Source of the DNA: Candidatus Accumulibacter appositus
GTDB taxonomy: Bacteria; Pseudomonadota; Gammaproteobacteria; Burkholderiales; Rhodocyclaceae
DNA: 36,144 nt
Direction: 5' to 3'
Assembly: GCA_000585055.1 (NCBI GenBank)
Contig: JEMX01000036.1
Span: forward strand, 1-36,144
Shown: in pieces, positions 1-9,500 of the stretch
Layout: each line of letters opens with the position of its first letter
Numbering within the stretch: position 1 is the first letter of the stretch
Position numbers and translations under genes: made by a program
Notes under the pieces: model-generated
Databases searched by the model: none
The model's input: only the letters and a program-made list of their open reading frames with translations
What the model was told of the DNA's origin: nothing

Positions 1-740
1 GTTGCGAAGTTCTTCAAGCGCTTGAATGCCAGGTAGAGCTTCAATTCCTTGCGCTGCACGTCATCGCCCAGCGAAACGACATAGTCTTCCAGTGATGCGA
101 GCAAGTTCGTGAGGTGCGGCGGCAGCAGCGGCAGCCAGTCGGCAAACGCTCTGTCACCGGAGGTGGATTTTGCTGCAACCACCTTCGCCTTGGGTCCTTT
201 GGCGGACTTGATGGCGGTGCCATGGCTGTTGTTTGCGCTGGTGGCGTTGGCCAGCTCCAGCAGCAGCAAGTCCTCGCCGAAGCGACGGTAGCGAATCAGC
301 TCGATATTGCGGTTGATCTGCTGCACCGCGTGCCCGTCGTACTTGGTGAAATCTGCTGCGATGCACACCAGCCTGGGAGCAGTCCAGTCGATGCGGTCGG
401 CGGCTGGCTTGCCCAGCTTGCCCATTGCCAGCAGCTTGAACTCGGCCTGGTGGTCCATCAACCAGTCGAGGTAGAACAAGCCCTGATTGATGACGTTTTC
501 GCCTACCGAGCGCTTGTATTCGAGAATCACTGGGCAATCGTTCTCGTCCAGGCCCAGGGAGTCGATGCGGCCGGCGTGTGTCTTGCCGGTGGAGTATTCG
601 GTCGCCAGAAAGCGGATGCCAAGCAGCGTCTCCAGGTTGGCCTCGATCAGCGATTGCAGTGGACGTTCGAGATCCGAGGCGTCGCTTTGCAACTCGGTGG
701 CCTTGCCCGACTTGAGGTGGAAGAGTTTGATGTCGCTCAT
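1..740 (-). CDS. DUF5655/NucS-like PD-(D/E)XK nuclease-domain protein, 3' end outside the window
   Basis: This reading frame starts at an ATG at 740 and stays open to the left edge, so only the first 246 codons are present. The start has a good ribosome binding site (GAGGGG, about 8 nt upstream). Around residues 55-75 there is a pattern RIDSLGLDEN followed by VILEYKR, the D...ExK signature of PD-(D/E)XK nucleases in the DUF91/NucS and DUF5655-containing group. The piece HVIQ-like 'NQGLFYLDWLMDH' and 'NRNIELIRYRRFG' match what I remember of DUF5655 proteins; a C-terminal DUF5655 domain would begin near the window edge. The gene follows the HNH gene by 12 nt and is the last visible member of the defence operon. 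Family assignment rests on motif recognition only. A nuclease role, perhaps on foreign or damaged DNA, is inferred. Confidence 0.8.
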   Translation of the reverse strand, partial: MSDIKLFHLKSGKATELQSDASDLERPLQSLIEANLETLLGIRFLATEYSTGKTHAGRIDSLGLDENDCPVILEYKRSVGENVINQGLFYLDWLMDHQAEFKLLAMGKLGKPAADRIDWTAPRLVCIAADFTKYDGHAVQQINRNIELIRYRRFGEDLLLLELANATSANNSHGTAIKSAKGPKAKVVAAKSTSGDRAFADWLPLLPPHLTNLLASLEDYVVSLGDDVQRKELKLYLAFKRLKNFA

Positions 741-752
741 TGCTGGAGCCCC

Positions 753-1595
753 TCAGGCTAGCGCCTCCGGTTCGTCTTCGGGTTGTGCGCAGAACTTCGG
801 GCCGTAGGGTAACGAATGCATCTTGGCCCGCGCCGCGCGGGAATACGGTGCGCTCGGCAGCGTGGCGCGTCTGAATTTGTTCTGTAGTCTGCTGACCGCT
901 GCCATATCGGTTCCGGCCGAACAGATTTCCATCAGAGTGAGATAGTCGTCCTGCAAGTCGCGCATCACGCGTTTGCGCGCGGTGATCAGGTTGCCCAGGT
1001 TCAAACCGTAGATCTCGATGGACCGTTTCGCTCGCTCCTGCTTGGCTTGCCCGACACAGGTCACACTCGGAGTGGCACGGCCATCTTCGGAATTGATCTC
1101 GATCAGGCCTACGTCGTCCCGGTTGGTTGGGTCCAGGAGCACGGCCGATTCCTTGTCCTCGCAGCGATTAGTCCAGTTGGCCCTGACACTGCCCTCCAGC
1201 AATGGGAACCAACTTCCTTTGCCGAGCACCGCCGCAGTGGCGTCATCCGTATTCAGTCGATTGGAGCGTCCGGCCGAATAGCGGAAGTTCTCCCACGAGA
1301 ACGCCAGCCAGGGGTAGCCGTCATCCGCGACGCCTTCCGCGCGCTTTGCCTCCTTCTTGGGACGAAAGTGATCGACGTCGAAGAAGGACTGAGGGTCGTT
1401 GCTCTCCGAATACCAGCATTTGCCGTACGACATTTTGGCCAAGTGACGACCGAACGCTCGCCAGATGTGCGCCTTCTGTTCGATGAACGCTTTGCGGCGA
1501 TTGGGCATCAGGGATTCCAGGGTCTGCTGCGCTCGCTCGGCGACCTTGAGCACCTTCTCGGGAATCAGTGAGGGATCCCGTTTTACGTAGATCAC
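753..1595 (-). CDS. HNH endonuclease, PtuB-like partner of the upstream ATPase
   Basis: A 280-residue protein. I chose the GTG at 1595 because it overlaps the ATPase stop codon (GTGA) and has GGAGG 8 nt upstream; the frame is open further upstream but that would run inside the ATPase gene. The nuclease core lies near residues 59-80: CWYSES, then DVDHFRPKKE, the His being the HNH general base. The layout (Cys-x-Tyr, 15-20 residues, D-x-DHFRPK, then a WLAF-WENFR block) is that of the HNH partner in Septu (PtuB) and retron Ec78-type systems. In relatives a CxxC pair and a second Cys pair usually hold a zinc; here the first pair is C..S and the second site reads SAGRSN, so most zinc ligands are missing. 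Paired with the ATPase it probably forms a DNA- or RNA-cleaving abortive defence unit; this is inference from family and context. Confidence 0.8.
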   Translation of the reverse strand: MIYVKRDPSLIPEKVLKVAERAQQTLESLMPNRRKAFIEQKAHIWRAFGRHLAKMSYGKCWYSESNDPQSFFDVDHFRPKKEAKRAEGVADDGYPWLAFSWENFRYSAGRSNRLNTDDATAAVLGKGSWFPLLEGSVRANWTNRCEDKESAVLLDPTNRDDVGLIEINSEDGRATPSVTCVGQAKQERAKRSIEIYGLNLGNLITARKRVMRDLQDDYLTLMEICSAGTDMAAVSRLQNKFRRATLPSAPYSRAARAKMHSLPYGPKFCAQPEDEPEALA

Positions 1596-3172
1596 GGCTT
1601 CGCCTCCTGCGCCATGAGTTGCTTGATGAGTGCCTTCATTGCGTTCTGTCGGACGTCCACATCGGACGCCGTCAGTGGCGGTCGGTCGGCGTAGCGGATG
1701 CTGTGCCACGCACGCAGGAAGTCCTGGTATAGCGGCTCACGGTCCTCGAACAGGAACCCCAGGCGCGCCAACTGGTCATTGATTTCGATGAGCCGTCGCT
1801 CCTCAGGATCAGACTTTTGGAGCAGCTGTGCCAGGGCATTTCGCTCATCGATTAGCCGCTGCGTCTCGATGTCGAGGCTCGTGGCCAGGCCGAAAATCTC
1901 GGTGAGCGTGGCGGTGAAACCCATCCCCTTCGGGTCGGTGTAGGGGGGCAATACGCTGATGCGACCGTCCGTCTCGACCGTCATCACCCGTACTTCTTCA
2001 CGCGTCAGCGCCGAAATCGTCAGCGGGTTGTGCGACGTGAGAATGATGTGGCAGTTGGCCGCGTCGGCGGCGATTCCCGTCCAGTCTTCGATCAGCTTCA
2101 GGTAGCTGTGCTGCCAGTGCGGGTTGAGGTGGGTGTCGGGCTCGTCCAGCAGGAACAGCGCGCGCTTGCCGCGCGAGACGCGAATTAGGCCCAGCGCCAT
2201 CAGCAACTGGCGTTCTCCGTCGGACAGGTCGGCAAAGCCGACGTCGCCGCTGATATCGTTGCTGCGCGTTACCCACAGGTCCACCGTACGAATCAGGTCC
2301 GAGATGTCCATCGCTTCCAGGGCATAGAACATCTCGCTCTCGCCCTTGAACGCGCTGCCGAACTTCTGCAAATTGGCGAGTGCCGGCAGGAAGGTCGCGT
2401 ACTGCGCTTCGATCTGCTGTTTGTTGCGGTAGTCGTCAATGCTGTTCCCCACCAGACGAATGGGGTGGAAGGCAGCTGTTTGCAGGGTGCGTGCCGTGCG
2501 CCCTGCAGGGCCGGTGGCGCCCCAGAAGTCGTGCGCGTCCTGGATCTTCTGGTTGCGGCTACCCTTGGCGTACCAAGGCTCGCGGAACAAGGTTAGCATC
2601 GAGTGAAAGCCTTTAATGCCAAGCTTGCTCGCCAGTTCGGCCTTCACCTTGGCATCGGGGAAGGCGAAGAACGCCAGCAGGGCCAGAATGCCGTGGATCG
2701 GCCGCCCGTAGAAGAGTCGCCGTTCAGCCTGCGCACGGGCGCAGGCCTCATCACTTGCCTCGAGCTTGATGGCGTCGTAGTAGCGGCGTTGGTGGTCATC
2801 AAACAAGGCTTCAAGTCGGCGGCTGCTGCCAGAATAGTAGCCGAACACCAGGTCGGGAAACCATTCGGTCTTGCGTCGCTCGAACTCGGCGCGACTGACT
2901 TCCTTTTGGTCCACGGCAATGGCTGGCTCGTCGGCCAGATTGGAGAGTGCTACGCGGGCGCCGTCGATGCGGTAATCCACGCGGTAGTGGAACCGTGGTG
3001 CGTTGCGTCGCAAGTCCACCCAACGAAAGATGCTGGTGATGGCCTCAATGAGGTTGGACTTGCCGGCTCCGTTCTGCCCGATGATCACTGTTGTCAGTTG
3101 CCGCTCATCGAAATCGGCGGAGAGTTGCTTCAGGTTCTTAAAGCCATCGATGTAGACCCGGTCAAGTCGCAT
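1592..3172 (-). CDS. AAA/ABC-type ATPase, PtuA-like (Septu family)
   Basis: A 526-residue ATPase of the OLD/RecF/SMC-like kind. The Walker A motif GQNGAGKS is at residues 32-39, directly after the N-terminal IDGFKNLK strand typical of the group. An ABC signature LSDGERQ lies near residue 315, the Walker B LFLLDEPDTHLNP near 340, and the switch histidine in LTSHNP near 380. No TOPRIM domain is visible, which argues against an OLD nuclease and for a PtuA-type ATPase that works with a separate nuclease. The ATG at 3172 overlaps the end of hsdS by 11 nt, and GAGG lies just upstream; the stop overlaps the start of the HNH gene. The tight coupling of ATPase and HNH is the Septu arrangement. R-linked ATPase genes are also known in Campylobacter hsd loci, so a role accessory to restriction is an alternative. 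Confidence 0.85.
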   Translation of the reverse strand: MRLDRVYIDGFKNLKQLSADFDERQLTTVIIGQNGAGKSNLIEAITSIFRWVDLRRNAPRFHYRVDYRIDGARVALSNLADEPAIAVDQKEVSRAEFERRKTEWFPDLVFGYYSGSSRRLEALFDDHQRRYYDAIKLEASDEACARAQAERRLFYGRPIHGILALLAFFAFPDAKVKAELASKLGIKGFHSMLTLFREPWYAKGSRNQKIQDAHDFWGATGPAGRTARTLQTAAFHPIRLVGNSIDDYRNKQQIEAQYATFLPALANLQKFGSAFKGESEMFYALEAMDISDLIRTVDLWVTRSNDISGDVGFADLSDGERQLLMALGLIRVSRGKRALFLLDEPDTHLNPHWQHSYLKLIEDWTGIAADAANCHIILTSHNPLTISALTREEVRVMTVETDGRISVLPPYTDPKGMGFTATLTEIFGLATSLDIETQRLIDERNALAQLLQKSDPEERRLIEINDQLARLGFLFEDREPLYQDFLRAWHSIRYADRPPLTASDVDVRQNAMKALIKQLMAQEAKP

Positions 3173-4757
3173 CGGTGGCCTCTAGCACTGTCTTGCCGTC
3201 GCGTATCAGGCCCTGCTCTATTTCCCAGGCGAGCTGCTTGTAGAAGTCACTCACCGGTAGCTCGGATTCCCCGAACAGCGCCTCCGCCGACGCTGACCCG
3301 CCGAGTCGCCGGAGGTGCCGTGCAAGGTAGGGATGGCTCTTCACGTCATCGTCTTGGCGACTCTTGGTCATGGCAGCGCTCTCCTTGGGTGCGCGGGTGG
3401 GCTTGCGTTGCACGGGCCGTCGCGCACGTGGCGAGGCGATCGCAGACGCCCGCTCGGTTGCGATTCGGGCCAGCAGTTCGCTGGCGGGCTCGTCGTTGGG
3501 GTCTTGCGGGAGCAGTTCGCCCCGGAAGGCCTTTCCAAGGAGACTGCGCGGCAATTCCTGGGCGCAAGTGCTAGCCACAGCTAGGCGGGCTTCTATGCGG
3601 TCAGCTACGGCGAACAGCCCTTGGACTCGGGTTTCAATCTCAACCTGTTCGGCAAGTGAAGGCAATGCAATGGTGAGACGCTTAATTGCCTCGGCGTTGA
3701 TGTTTGGCTGCGCGACAGCCGTCGTGGAGAGCCCGAGATCGCGCTTTCCTTCAGGCGCAGCGAGTCGGTAGTAGGCGAACGTTGGGCGTAGTCGACTTCG
3801 AAACCTGAATCGAATCAAGTACGCACTCGGAATGGCTAACTGGTTGCCCTCAAACACCGCCATCACACCGATAGAGCCGGTGCGGGTAATCAAGAGATCA
3901 CCAGCGAGCACGCGATACTGTTCGAGTTTTTCGGGGGATACCGATACACGGGGCGTATCGCTGGTGATTCGAATTCGTCCATACCGATCCATATCCGTCG
4001 TTCGAATAGTCGGAATGCCGAGTGGATCAGAAGTGTATTCAGACTTGCCGAAACGAGGCCCATAGAACGAGCTAGCTGTCACTTCGCCAAGTGAGCATGT
4101 GTGCCACGGCTCAGAGTCTCTTTCACTTCGCCACTCGGCCGTGAGTTTGCCGGAAACTGCGGCACTCAGGACAGCAGCACGGAACCTCTGAAGCAGTGCA
4201 GAAACGGCATCAAGCCGGTCGTTGCACGAAGAAATTCGTGCCAGCACGGAGTCCAGTTGGTCGGCAATTCGCTTCTGCTCCGCAGGAGGCGCCAGCACGA
4301 ACGGCGCAGCCTTCCCTGCTGCTGTTCCGAGGCGTGGCATGTTCATGCCGTGGCTCTTGGCGGCAACATAGGCCAAAAAGGCCGGATGCTTGAGCCAGTA
4401 GAAGAGATAGCGCCCATCGAGATGGCCGCCGGGCTTCAGGGGGATGATCTCGGTTGTGCAGTAGCCCGGTCGATCAGCGATCAGCACCTTGTTCAAGTAT
4501 GGGCGCAGCTTCCCGTAGAGGACATCGCCCGTGGCGAATCGATTCTTTGTGCTTTTTGATAGACGCTGCGCGCAGGTCAGACGTGCCAACAAGCGCGAAG
4601 TGCTTTTCTCGATGTCCTCCAACTCCAGAATCCAATCGTCGTCATCGAACTCTTCGGGCTCTGCCTTCTCAGTACGGCCGTAATCAACGACCGTGCCCAG
4701 TGTGGTTAGCGCCCAGGTAATAGGCAGCTCGTCCGCGGTTACGGGTCTCTCACTCAT
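3162..4757 (-). CDS. hsdS: Type I restriction-modification specificity subunit HsdS
   Basis: The DNA-recognition subunit of the type I complex, 531 residues from the ATG at 4757; a second ATG at 4769 is possible. Two target-recognition halves are visible. The first opens with ITWALTTLGTVV and ends near residue 195 with the helix APPAEQKRIADQLD. The second runs from WHTCSLGEV to the helix SLAEQVEIETRVQGL. Each is followed by a conserved spacer helix (LLQRFRAAVLSAAVSGKL and ELPRSLLGKAFRGEL). After the second spacer there is about 110 extra residues: a basic, Arg/Pro/Lys-rich linker, then a compact segment containing ALFGESELPVSDFYKQLAWE that looks like a winged-helix module. The start overlaps the small upstream frame by 8 nt and the end overlaps the ATPase by 11 nt. 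The recognition sequence cannot be read from the protein. Confidence 0.93.
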   Translation of the reverse strand: MSERPVTADELPITWALTTLGTVVDYGRTEKAEPEEFDDDDWILELEDIEKSTSRLLARLTCAQRLSKSTKNRFATGDVLYGKLRPYLNKVLIADRPGYCTTEIIPLKPGGHLDGRYLFYWLKHPAFLAYVAAKSHGMNMPRLGTAAGKAAPFVLAPPAEQKRIADQLDSVLARISSCNDRLDAVSALLQRFRAAVLSAAVSGKLTAEWRSERDSEPWHTCSLGEVTASSFYGPRFGKSEYTSDPLGIPTIRTTDMDRYGRIRITSDTPRVSVSPEKLEQYRVLAGDLLITRTGSIGVMAVFEGNQLAIPSAYLIRFRFRSRLRPTFAYYRLAAPEGKRDLGLSTTAVAQPNINAEAIKRLTIALPSLAEQVEIETRVQGLFAVADRIEARLAVASTCAQELPRSLLGKAFRGELLPQDPNDEPASELLARIATERASAIASPRARRPVQRKPTRAPKESAAMTKSRQDDDVKSHPYLARHLRRLGGSASAEALFGESELPVSDFYKQLAWEIEQGLIRDGKTVLEATDAT

Positions 4758-4974
4758 GACGACCACCATCGATTAGTGCCTGATGGCGCGTCAATGGCTC
4801 CCGTGCAGCAATCAGCACCTCGCGCCGTCGCCGTTCCAAGTCCTTAGTGGGCGGCAATCTGGCCCAGAGTTTAGCGAAGGCAGCGATTTGGTTACCGCGC
4901 AGTCGTCGCCACAGCGTCGCAGCAATGTCGCCGTCCGAGACTCGACTACCACTTGCCAAATACGTGCCTGTCAT
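4750..4974 (-). CDS. Small unknown protein between hsdM and hsdS
   Basis: A 74-residue frame that exactly fills the gap between hsdM and hsdS. Its ATG overlaps the hsdM stop (ATGA, 4 nt) and its TGA overlaps the hsdS start, the classic geometry of translationally coupled genes. The protein is rich in Arg, Ala and Leu, has no membrane segment, and looks largely helical, with a KDLERRRREVL stretch likely to be a basic amphipathic helix. I do not recognise the family. It could be an accessory of the methyltransferase, a small DNA-binding regulator, or simply a coding bridge that keeps hsdM and hsdS coupled. Support is positional rather than from homology. Confidence 0.6.
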   Translation of the reverse strand: MTGTYLASGSRVSDGDIAATLWRRLRGNQIAAFAKLWARLPPTKDLERRRREVLIAAREPLTRHQALIDGGRHE

Positions 4975-6542
4975 TGCGCGGTCTCAGCGGTACCAGCCGG
5001 TGTGCTCGACTCTGCATCGAGTTCGGTGTCGAGCAGTTCCTCTAGCGGCAGGTCGGGGTCTTCGCCCAGTTCTTCCAGGATGCCGCGCAACTCGGCGAAG
5101 GCAGCGTTTAGCTCCTGCATGGCGAGGCGCGCCAGCACCGCCGGCTCGTCGCGCAGCGAGTGTGCGCTGGCGGCGCTGTCGTCCTTGAGCCAGGCAATGT
5201 CGAGGTTGTCGCCACGCGCGTCAATCTGTTGGCGCGTGAAGCGCCGCCAGCGGCCGGCTTCGCCGCTGTCCTCACGTTGGGCCAGGCTCTCCGAGCCGAC
5301 GCAGGGATCGGCACCATAGGCCTTCTCGAACTCGGCGAAGTGCGCGCGATCCAGCGGGGTGCGCTTGCCGAACTGCGGCATATTGGCACGCATGTCGTAG
5401 ACCCACACCTCCTTGGTGTTGCCCTTTTCGCTGCGGCCGCGGGTGAAGAACAGGACGTTGGTCTTTACGCCCTGGGCGTAGAAGATGCCCGTCGGCAGAC
5501 GCAGGATGGTGTGCAGGTTGCACTTGTTCATCAGGTCGCGGCGAATCTCGGTACCGACATTGCTTTCGAACAGCACGTTGTCGGGTAGTACCACGGCGGC
5601 CCGGCCGCCGGGTTTGAGCCCGCGGTAGATGTGCTGCAGGAAGCAGAACTGCTTGTTGGTGGTTGGGTAGGTGAAGTCGCCGCGCGCGGGTAGGCCGCCG
5701 CCTTTCTTGGTGCCGAAGGGCGGGTTCGACAGCATCAGGGATGCGGGCGGCAGGCGGCTGCCTTCTTCGCCGAGGGTGTCGCCGAACTCGATGCCGCCCT
5801 CGATGCCATGCAGCAGCAGGTTCATCAAGGCCAGGCGGTGGGTGTCCTGCACCAGCTCCATGCCGCAGAAGGTCTCATTGCGGTAGATGCGCTGTTTGGC
5901 TTCGGTCAGGGCGTCGATGTCGTTGTGCTCGCGCAGGTAGTGGTTGGCGGCGATGAGGAAGCCGCCGGTCCCCGCCGCTGGGTCCTGAATGGCATCGCCC
6001 AACTGCGGCTGCATCACGGCGACGATGCTGTCGATCAACTCGCGCGGGGTGAAGTACTGACCGGCGCCACTCTTTTTCTCGGAAGCGTTGCGCTCGAGCA
6101 GGCCCTCGTAGAGATCACCCAGATCCTCGCGCTGAACGCTGTACCAGTTGAGCTTGTCGATTTCGGTGACGAGTTTCGATAGCGTCGCCGGCTTGGTGAT
6201 GATGGTGCCAGCGTTAGCGTAGATCTGCTGGATGATGCCCTTGCCGTGCCGGCCGTAGTCGCGCAGCAGATCCTCGTAGATTTCCAGGCGGTCTGGGGCT
6301 GCGGCATTCGCCAGATCAGCCCATCGGGTGCCGGCCTCGTCGCGCAGCGCTTCGCCCTTCCTGGGAGGCTTACGTACGATGAGCCGGTTTTCCTGGTCGG
6401 TTTCTTCCATCATCTTCAGGAACAGCAGATAGGTCAGTTCGCTGACGTACTGGTGATAGGTGACGCCATCGTCGCGCAGCACGTTGCACAGGCTCCAGAG
6501 CTTGGCGACGATGTCGGAAGTGGCGGGCTTGAGTGGGGTCAT
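4971..6542 (-). CDS. hsdM: Type I restriction-modification DNA methyltransferase HsdM
   Basis: The N6-adenine methyltransferase subunit, 523 residues. The N-terminal helical HsdM_N domain (residues about 10-150) contains LWSLCNVLRDDGVTYHQYV. The catalytic domain has the SAM-binding motif DPAAGTGGF near residue 186 and the catalytic motif SNPPFG near 272, i.e. the NPPF version of (D/N)PP(Y/F). It protects host DNA, and with HsdS and HsdR forms the restriction complex. Its ATG at 6542 follows hsdR by 33 nt. The C-terminal tail is acidic (ELGEDPDLPLEELLD). Nothing suggests that it is damaged. Confidence 0.96.
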   Translation of the reverse strand: MTPLKPATSDIVAKLWSLCNVLRDDGVTYHQYVSELTYLLFLKMMEETDQENRLIVRKPPRKGEALRDEAGTRWADLANAAAPDRLEIYEDLLRDYGRHGKGIIQQIYANAGTIITKPATLSKLVTEIDKLNWYSVQREDLGDLYEGLLERNASEKKSGAGQYFTPRELIDSIVAVMQPQLGDAIQDPAAGTGGFLIAANHYLREHNDIDALTEAKQRIYRNETFCGMELVQDTHRLALMNLLLHGIEGGIEFGDTLGEEGSRLPPASLMLSNPPFGTKKGGGLPARGDFTYPTTNKQFCFLQHIYRGLKPGGRAAVVLPDNVLFESNVGTEIRRDLMNKCNLHTILRLPTGIFYAQGVKTNVLFFTRGRSEKGNTKEVWVYDMRANMPQFGKRTPLDRAHFAEFEKAYGADPCVGSESLAQREDSGEAGRWRRFTRQQIDARGDNLDIAWLKDDSAASAHSLRDEPAVLARLAMQELNAAFAELRGILEELGEDPDLPLEELLDTELDAESSTPAGTAETAQ

Positions 6543-6575
6543 GGGTGCTTTCGTTATTTCTTGGTTCGCAAGGAA

Positions 6576-9500
6576 TCAGGCGGATTGCTCGCCGCTTGCC
6601 CAGAGGGCATCGTTAAAGGCATCGAGCACCGGTTGCAAGTGGCCGCTGAAGACCTTGTCGAGGCGGGCGAAACCGCCGCCCTCGCGTTTGAAGATCAAAT
6701 CGGGGTCGTCGAACGCAGCACGATCCACCAGTATGTTGGCCTTGGTCTGGGCGGCGATGCGTTTGAGCCAGTCGCGCTGTGGCGTACTCCAGGGCTTGCC
6801 GCCTGGTGGGTCGGCAAGTAGGCGCTGAAGTGCATGATCGACACGCTCGCTGTAGGGTAACAAAGCGTCGCCGATAGCGGCTTGTCGGATGTAACCGACG
6901 ATGCGTGCGGCAATGTCCTGATTGGTCAGCTCGCGCCACGCTGAGGCAAGATTCGTTTCGCTGAACCCTGCCTTATCCAGCGTCAGCATCAGTTCGCGCA
7001 GTTGCGTCCGTGTCAGGTCGCGTGGACGGGTGAGCACGGTCAGCAGCGCCGGAATGTCGTTGCTGTGGCTGTTGATGTAGCTGCTGAACTCGCGCAGGTA
7101 GTCCTCGGGCTTTTTCGCTTTACCGTAGCCGCGCTCGGTGCGCTCAATGGCATCCGGGTGGTCGGAGACGAACATCGTTCGGGCGGGCTCGTCGGATTGC
7201 CGATCGAGTATTTCAGCGAGTTCCGGGTTGTGGACGAACCATGCGGCGACGTCGGCAAGTGACATGGCCTTGAGCTTCTGAATGAAAGCGTTCGGCGCCA
7301 TGCCGGCTTTGAGTTCGAAGTCCTGGCGGCTGCCCTCCGACAGGTGCCGCTTCTTGCGCTGTAGTTTGGCAAGGAACTGGTCGCGCGCCAACGAAGTCGC
7401 CGATTCGTCCTTCAAGGTGGCCAGCTCGTGAGCCAGTTCCGTGAAGCTGATCTTGGCACTGACGACAACGGGTTTCATGGCCGTCAAGTTGCCGATCGCC
7501 TCGAAAATGCGGACAGCGTCGAACACACGAAACGAATCTTTCACTTCGCTGCCGCCGAATTCGCACAGGCGCGTGGCGCGGCCGAGCATCTGGTCGAACA
7601 GGATGCGGCTGTTGACCTGGCGCAGAAAGACGAGGTTGCAGATCTGCGGTACGTCCACGCCGGTGGTGAGCAGATCGACGGTGACCGCCACATTGGGTTG
7701 GCGCTCGTTCCGGAAACGCCGGATGAGTTGCAGCGGCTTGTCGGCAGCGCCGGTAATCTTGATGACGGCATCGTCATCGACGCTACCGTATCGCTCGGCG
7801 AACGCGACCTTGAGCAAGGCGACCACCAGGTCGGCGTGGCTGTCGCTGACACAGAAAACGAGCGTCTTGCGGTGCGATGCCGGGTCCAGCTCCTGCGCTA
7901 GGTAGTCGCAGATGACCGCGTTGAACGCCCGCGTGATCACCTTGCGATTGAAGTCTTCGACCTTGAGCTTGATTTCATCGGGAGTCTTGAAGAGTTCAAC
8001 CTGCTGGCTAGCGGTGTCGTAGACCTTCACTTCTTCGCCGACCCGCCAGGTCATGCCGTTGCTGGATAGTTCGGTGTGGATCTGCACTGGCGGCTCGTAG
8101 TCGACGAGGTAGCCATCGATGACGGCTTCGCGGTAGCCGTAGGTGAACACCGGCGGACCGAAGATCTGGGTGGTGTGCAGCGCCGGCGTTGCGGTGAGGC
8201 CGATCTTGGTCGCGTCGAAATAGTCGAGAATGCGCCGGTACTTGGAGATGTAGTCGTCGAAGCCGCGAAAACCCAGTTCGGTATCCGACAGCTCGCGGTC
8301 CAGCAGATAGCCGCGATGGCATTCGTCTACCACGATGCAATCGTACTGGTCGATCGGCGGCGGATCCGAGTCGTCGGCGGCGTACAGCACGCGCTGAACC
8401 ATTCCTTGCACAGTAGCAATATGAACGGCGGTGTCGCCATCGGGTTGTTGGTCGTCCAGTTCCTTGATGCCGAAGATGTCGGCAAAGGTCTGCAGCCGCT
8501 CCATTCTCGTGTCTTTGAAGGCGTTGGCGGCCTGCTCGCCCAGTGCCGAGCGGTCCACAAGAAACAGGATGCGGCGGAAGCGCTGCGCCTTTAGCAGTCG
8601 GTAGATGAGTGCGATGCAGGTTTTCGTCTTGCCGGTGCCGGTGGCCATAGCCAGCAGGATGGCGCGCTGCCCATCCCGGATACTGGCCTCGGCGGCCCGA
8701 ATGGCTTGCTCCTGGTAAGGACGCAGGGGGAATGCGTAGTCGAACGGCGTGGTGGCCAGCGCAGCGTGGGCTTGCTCGACGTCACGCTGCAGCAGGGCGC
8801 TCAGGCCGGCGGGCGTATACCAGCCGTCGAGCGCGTGGCCGAGGTTCTCCGGGTGGCGCAGGTCGCAGAACCAGACTCCGCTCTGTGCCGCCAGTTGGCG
8901 CAGATACGGGCGCCCGTTCGAAGCGAAGACGAAGGGTACGCGAAACAGTCCCTTCACACCGTAGTTGCCGGCCGGCAGCTCGATCTCAGATGACGGCCTG
9001 AAGCCGCGGCTGTAGCGCTTGGCTTGCTGCAAGGCGGCCGAGACGTCGAGGTTCTTGCGCTTGGCTTCGACAAGCGCCACCGGCTGCAGGCCGATGAAGA
9101 GTGCGTAGTCTGCTGGCCCCGTTTCAGTTGGCCACTCGGCAATGGCGAGGTGTCGCCCGCGTTGTGGGCGAGTTCCCTTGGCGAAGGTGAGCTTGACCGA
9201 ATCCACCGTCCAAGCGGCCGCAGCCAGCTGGTCGTCGATGATCTTGCGCGTATCTGCTTCGCTGATGCGGATGGTTGCCGCCGCGGTATGGGCGGATTCG
9301 ACGAGCTTGGCGACAGCCTGTGCTGGCTGGACGGCGGCCTGCACCTGCACAGCCTGCAGTCGCTGAGCCAACTTGACTTTCGCAGTCTCGGCTTCAGACG
9401 CCATCGCTTCCCAAAATGCGCAATCCTCCTCGGTCTGTTTGGCGTGAGTCTTGCTGGCTTCAAGCGCTTGGGCCACGTCCTGATGCGCGGCGCGGAAGAC

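Noticed and set aside
114..761. 215-codon plus-strand frame at the left edge
   Set aside because: Lies opposite the DUF5655-like gene, which has a ribosome binding site and nuclease motifs.
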